Of a stretch of DNA of 64,000 bases, positions 60,693 through 64,000 are shown one piece after another. The notes under the pieces are model-generated. The model had not been told where the DNA came from and ran no database searches. It worked only from the letters and a program-made list of their open reading frames with translations. Location of the stretch: assembly GCA_903927025.1 (NCBI GenBank), contig CAIYLG010000021.1, forward strand, positions 124,001 to 188,000, written 5' to 3'. Numbering within the stretch: position 1 is the stretch's first letter; each line of letters starts with the position of its first letter. A program made the translations under genes and the position numbers. This DNA is from an uncultured Armatimonadota bacterium. Its GTDB lineage: Bacteria > Armatimonadota > Fimbriimonadia > Fimbriimonadales > Fimbriimonadaceae.

Positions 60693-60748
60693 GGATGAAT
60701 TCAATGAACCAAGACCTTGAACTCACCTTGGGAGTGATCGGAAAATGA
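60689..60748 (+). CDS. Mini-ORF of 19 codons linking the two permease genes
   Basis: The ATG at 60689 overlaps the preceding stop as ATGA, and the TGA at 60746-60748 overlaps the next start codon in the same manner. The peptide would be MRMNSMNQDLELTLGVIGK. A GGGAG inside it (60731-60735) is well placed as a ribosome-binding site for the downstream ATG. It may act as a translational-coupling element or be a chance result of start and stop context. No stable product is claimed. Confidence 0.35.
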   Translation: MRMNSMNQDLELTLGVIGK

Positions 60749-62490
60749 CATCCTCCAACTTCCTCTTTGCCTTCGGAACCCTGCTCACGTGGATCGGTTG
60801 GTTCTCTGCCGCCGGAACCGTATGGACTCTGTTCCAAATGGCGATCAATCGCACGGGAATCGACCCGCGCCGGACCATGCGGAGCCTGACTTCGTCCGGC
60901 TTGACCGCCGCGCTCTGCTTCATCGCCCTCGCCGTCTTACCTATGCACGCCTCGACCAAGGCCTCAGCAGGATTCCGACTCCCGCTGGTCTGGTTTGTGA
61001 TGCCGTACTCGGGATGGCTCGGCTGTGCAAGCCTTGCAATGGCCGCATACCGCCTCTTCCAGGGCATTCTTTCCATTTCGTCCACGGAGAGAATAGAGAG
61101 GATTAAGGCGGCCGGTTGCTGGGCCCTTGCACTCATCGCCTTCGTATTCCTGTACCGCCGCGATCCTGCCAATAAAATCGAGATCATCACCGGTGGCCTG
61201 TGGCTCACCACCCAAACCACCGTTGCGGTTCTTCTCCTGGCAATCGCCGGTATTGCCGCGATGGTGCTCGCGGGCCGATCCACCACCACCAAAGGCTACG
61301 CAAGAACGATCGTAACGCAGTCCGCGCTCCTAGCCGGCTCCATCGTATTTGGCCTCCCATTCGCCTTCCTCGTAATTACCAGCTTCAAGGAAGACCGGGA
61401 TATGTCTTCGCCGAACGGGATCGTATGGGTGCCAAGGGTACAGGACACTGTTCCCTACTTCGACAAGAAGAGCCCGCTCTACAAGGCAAACTTCCAAAAC
61501 GAAACGGTTGAAGGAACCATCGCCAAGAAGAATTCAGATGGCACCGTCAAGATGGACATTATCCGTCCGATGGCGATCCGTGGCACCAGCTTTGATGTCC
61601 CGATGGCCAGCCTCAAGGAAATCCCCAAAGAGATCCCTGTGGTGTCTGGCAAGGCAGATGGCGTCTCCTTTGAAGGAAAGGTCATCGAAGAGATGGACGA
61701 TGGCCATCGTCGCGTTGAATTCTTACAGCCTGCCTCGCTGGCAGGTCGGCAGCAAGTGTTTGCCCCTGCAGACGTAGAACCCGTTCGTCATATTGGACTG
61801 CGCTGGGCCAACTACTCTGAGGCGATCAGCTTCCTGCCGCCGGAAACGGCCAACGGGCTTGTGTATCTCAAGAACACTCTGATCTTGGTTGTGATGTCGG
61901 TTCTCGGCACGATTCTCAGTTCGGCAGTGGTCGCCTACGCTTTCTCGCGGCTTCGCTTCCCCGGCCGAGATGTCATGTTCACCGTGCTTCTCAGCACGAT
62001 GATGCTGCCGGCGGCCGTCACTCTGATGCCGCAGTTCCTCATCTTCCGATCGCTGAACTGGATCGACACGCTTTATCCGCTTTGGGTGCCAGCGTTCTTC
62101 GCCAGTGCATTCAACGTGTTCCTTCTCCGGCAGTTCTTCAAGGGCATTCCGATGGAGCTAGAGGATGCGGCCAAGATCGACGGCTGTACGTACCTAAAGA
62201 CCTTCTGGTCGGTCATGTTGCCCCAGATCAAGCCGGCTCTGGCCGTCATTGCGGTCTGGACGTTCATGGGCGCCTGGAACAACTTCATGGGCCCGCTGAT
62301 CTACATCAACTCCCCAGAGAACATGCCGCTTAGCTACGCGCTCCAGCTCTTCCAGGGAGACAGAGGCGGAGAACCCGGTCTGTTGATGGCGTTCGCCACT
62401 CTCTGCATGATGCCGGTTCTCGCCGTATTCTTCTTTGCCCAGCGCTACTTCATCGAGGGTGTCACCCTCAGCGGACTCGGCGGCAGATAA
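60745..62490 (+). CDS. MalG-type ABC permease with N-terminal extension and inserted soluble domain
   Basis: A 581-residue permease, about twice the usual size for MalG. The first 200 residues add five hydrophobic helices (for example FAFGTLLTWIGWFSAAGTVW and VAVLLLAIAGIAAMVLA). A canonical first permease helix follows (ALLAGSIVFGLPFAFLVI, about 190-215). The next 130 residues form a soluble insert rich in beta strands (EGTIAKKNSDGTVKMDIIRP and SFEGKVIEEMDDGHRRVEFL) that sits between permease helices 1 and 2. Then come the remaining helices and an EAA loop (EDAAKIDGCTYLKTFWSVMLPQ). It pairs with the MalEF fusion. Confidence 0.88.
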   Translation: MTSSNFLFAFGTLLTWIGWFSAAGTVWTLFQMAINRTGIDPRRTMRSLTSSGLTAALCFIALAVLPMHASTKASAGFRLPLVWFVMPYSGWLGCASLAMAAYRLFQGILSISSTERIERIKAAGCWALALIAFVFLYRRDPANKIEIITGGLWLTTQTTVAVLLLAIAGIAAMVLAGRSTTTKGYARTIVTQSALLAGSIVFGLPFAFLVITSFKEDRDMSSPNGIVWVPRVQDTVPYFDKKSPLYKANFQNETVEGTIAKKNSDGTVKMDIIRPMAIRGTSFDVPMASLKEIPKEIPVVSGKADGVSFEGKVIEEMDDGHRRVEFLQPASLAGRQQVFAPADVEPVRHIGLRWANYSEAISFLPPETANGLVYLKNTLILVVMSVLGTILSSAVVAYAFSRLRFPGRDVMFTVLLSTMMLPAAVTLMPQFLIFRSLNWIDTLYPLWVPAFFASAFNVFLLRQFFKGIPMELEDAAKIDGCTYLKTFWSVMLPQIKPALAVIAVWTFMGAWNNFMGPLIYINSPENMPLSYALQLFQGDRGGEPGLLMAFATLCMMPVLAVFFFAQRYFIEGVTLSGLGGR

Positions 62491-62497
62491 CGTGTTT

Positions 62498-63142
62498 CTA
62501 TTCGGCAGTGAGCCACTGCCGAATAGAATCTAGCTTTCGAGCACTGAATCCCGGCACGGACAGCAGATCATCTACACTGCGGAACGTTCCGTGCTCGGAG
62601 CGAAAATCCACAATCTTCTGGGCCATCTGAACCCCTATCCCAGGAAGCTGATTGAGTTCACTGGTCCCGGCGGAGTTGATGTCAATGACCGAAGTAGGTG
62701 TCTTCCCTTTCTTAGACCGTCCGTCAGTGGGAACTCCCGACGCGCCAGCTCCACCCGCCACGCGCCTTGGAACGTAGACCTGCGAGCCGTCGGTTGCCTT
62801 CGCCGCGAGATTGACGGCATCCATGTTTGCCTCTTCCGTCGGGCCACCCGCGGCGGCAACTGCGTCATAAACTCGGGAACCGGCGGGCAGACTTACCAAG
62901 CCCGGTCGAACAACGGCTCCGGCGACGTGAACAATCAGTTCGCGCGATGAGGATCGAACGGTGGGGGAAGAACTATCCTTGGTCCCGTGATCGAAGCTCA
63001 CCGGCGGCTGGCGAGTCTCATGGAGGTCAATAGCGGCAGGCCGCCTCAGACGCTGTCCCAACACAAATCCAATTCCGGCCAGCATCACCAAGATGACGCC
63101 AGCGTATCCAGCCCGCTCCTTAGGGGAAAGGTGTGCCCACAT
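62498..63142 (-). CDS. ComEA-like DNA-binding protein (SLBB plus helix-hairpin-helix)
   Basis: A 214-residue protein with one N-terminal transmembrane helix (YAGVILVMLAGIGFVLGQ). A Ser-rich linker leads to a SLBB domain (ELIVHVAGAVVRPGLVSLP, about 68-130), and then tandem helix-hairpin-helix motifs (ININSAGTSELNQLPGIG-like: here DINSAGTSELNQLPGIGV, followed by SVPGFSARKLDSI). ComEA binds double-stranded DNA at the membrane during natural transformation. Typical partner comEC is not seen in this window. It lies 8 bp downstream of the Ppx/GppA gene. Confidence 0.88.
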   Translation of the reverse strand: MWAHLSPKERAGYAGVILVMLAGIGFVLGQRLRRPAAIDLHETRQPPVSFDHGTKDSSSPTVRSSSRELIVHVAGAVVRPGLVSLPAGSRVYDAVAAAGGPTEEANMDAVNLAAKATDGSQVYVPRRVAGGAGASGVPTDGRSKKGKTPTSVIDINSAGTSELNQLPGIGVQMAQKIVDFRSEHGTFRSVDDLLSVPGFSARKLDSIRQWLTAE

Positions 63143-63150
63143 GCAGGCCC

Positions 63151-64000
63151 TTAGTTTAGCGGGCCTGCAATGTTGCCGTTGAGTCCATTCTCAAGAAGCG
63201 CGTGCCGCCAACCTCGAACACTGACGACGCATCCCGGACTCCCGATAGCGTTGAGGAACCTCTCGACGATAAGTGCCCCGATGTGCAGCGTCTTTTCTCG
63301 CCCTGGCTCCATGCCAACGATGGCACCACGCTCGGCATCCGTCATCGGCATCATCCAGCCAACTGCCTTGCTCACCTCTTCAAAATCAAGATATTCTCCG
63401 TGCACTTTTTCGGGCTCCCAAGAAGTCATCTTCTCCCGGATACTCACCAAATTTGTACCGGTCGCTCCGAGGACAATGGCAATTCCAGCTTTCCCCGGCA
63501 GGTAGCACATCCCGATTAGGTCGTCGAGATAGGCGGAGGCCTGCAGAACCGCCAAACTGTTCTGCGACTCACCCGGAAGCAGCGTCCCCCTCAGACCAAG
63601 GGTCCCCACCGGATAGCTTTTACGATACTGAACCACCCACCCGGTCGCGCTCCGCACAGCCGTCGCAATTTCCGTACTCTGCCCGCCTGGGTCAATGATC
63701 GTGATTCTTTCGTTGCAAGAGAACGTTGGGTCGCTGGCTACCGAATCAAAACCAAGCTGTGCCTCGTTTTCACCCGACAGTACAAACACAGGTGTTTGCT
63801 GAGCTTCGGCCTTCGCCAGAAAGTCCGCCTGGTTCGCAGCAATCCGAACTGCCATCGTCGCCGCTGCCTGGATTGATTCCACGCCAAGGTCTGCGGCTTC
63901 CTGGAACATGGACTTTAGGGCCGCCAGTGAAGCAGTGACGCCACGCTCCCCCAGAAGCCCAGTCTCCTTGGTTCCCTCACCGAGGGAGGTGACCGCTGTT
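63151..64000 (-). CDS. Ppx/GppA exopolyphosphatase, 5' end outside the window
   Basis: The C-terminal 283 codons of a Ppx/GppA phosphatase are visible; the frame runs open to base 64000, so the N-terminus is beyond the window. The visible start reads TAVTSLGEGTKETG, matching the 'R-L-G-x-G-x-x-x-[ST]-G' segment of this family. The phosphate-binding segment ITIIDPGGQSTEIA is present, with Pro replacing the usual Ile/Gly (D-[IL]-G-G-G-S). The family degrades polyphosphate or pppGpp. An internal ATG at 63909 is not the true start. Confidence 0.85.
   Translation of the reverse strand, partial: TAVTSLGEGTKETGLLGERGVTASLAALKSMFQEAADLGVESIQAAATMAVRIAANQADFLAKAEAQQTPVFVLSGENEAQLGFDSVASDPTFSCNERITIIDPGGQSTEIATAVRSATGWVVQYRKSYPVGTLGLRGTLLPGESQNSLAVLQASAYLDDLIGMCYLPGKAGIAIVLGATGTNLVSIREKMTSWEPEKVHGEYLDFEEVSKAVGWMMPMTDAERGAIVGMEPGREKTLHIGALIVERFLNAIGSPGCVVSVRGWRHALLENGLNGNIAGPLN

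Overview
No rRNA, tRNA, insertion sequence, prophage or CRISPR is visible, so taxonomy rests on gene content. The window is a chromosome segment of moderately high GC from a free-living, probably Gram-negative-type heterotroph. Evidence for an outer membrane is a predicted barrel protein, an OmpA-type peptidoglycan-binding domain and many Sec signal peptides. The mix of secreted glycosidases, a solute-binding/permease fusion protein, a large secreted protein with Asp-box and Ig-like repeats, KdpD and a stand-alone ftsZ fits Armatimonadota (Fimbriimonadia-like) best. This placement is an inference from recalled gene content and is not proven. Genes are dense (about 90% coding), on both strands, in short operons of 2-5 genes.

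Region by region. 1-8.4 kb: a truncated exported protein, a polysaccharide deacetylase, a PhyH-type dioxygenase, a barrel protein with a YtkA/FixH-like N-terminus, a zinc dehydrogenase, and ftsZ with a clear intrinsic terminator. 8.4-12.5 kb: a short palindrome-bearing gap, dapF, an unrecognised 652-residue coiled-coil protein, a YbgC-like thioesterase and a TspO homologue. 12.5-20.6 kb: a carbohydrate locus with a GH2 / secreted protein / GH127 operon, divergent from a ribose-type sugar-binding lipoprotein, followed by an SGNH esterase. 20.6-24.3 kb: a DUF4342 protein and kdpE-kdpD without the Kdp pump. 24.4-31.6 kb: a YncE-like propeller/phosphoesterase, a DHA2 efflux pump with a small exported partner, and an S9 peptidase.

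31.8-37.3 kb: a NitT/TauT-type ABC pair (ATPase with an AAA-associated C-terminus plus a double-length permease) with no adjacent binding protein, then a small membrane protein and a GT-C/TPR membrane protein. 37.3-43.1 kb: one 1932-residue secreted protein with an Asp-box propeller and 11 tandem Ig-like repeats. 43.2-49 kb: an aminotransferase with a hairpin-rich 5' leader, a GNAT enzyme, several small membrane proteins, a nuclease-fold protein with an altered active site and two cyclophilins (one cytoplasmic, one exported). 49.1-54.4 kb: a five-gene operon for an ABC system whose binding protein is membrane-anchored and fused to an OmpA domain, with two coiled-coil partners of unknown function; this is the best candidate here for an undescribed system. 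54.7-58 kb: a lone receiver protein, lepA and a DUF2252 protein. 58.3-62.5 kb: a sugar ABC importer in which the binding protein and the MalF-type permease are one polypeptide, followed by a MalG-type permease with extra N-terminal membrane segments and a large inserted soluble domain. 62.5-64 kb: a ComEA-like protein and a truncated Ppx/GppA phosphatase.

The glycosidases, the sugar-binding protein, the MalEF/MalG importer and the SGNH esterase together suggest growth on plant- or microbe-derived polysaccharide. The three separate ABC systems each depart from the textbook layout: an orphan binding protein, a missing binding protein, and fused binding proteins.
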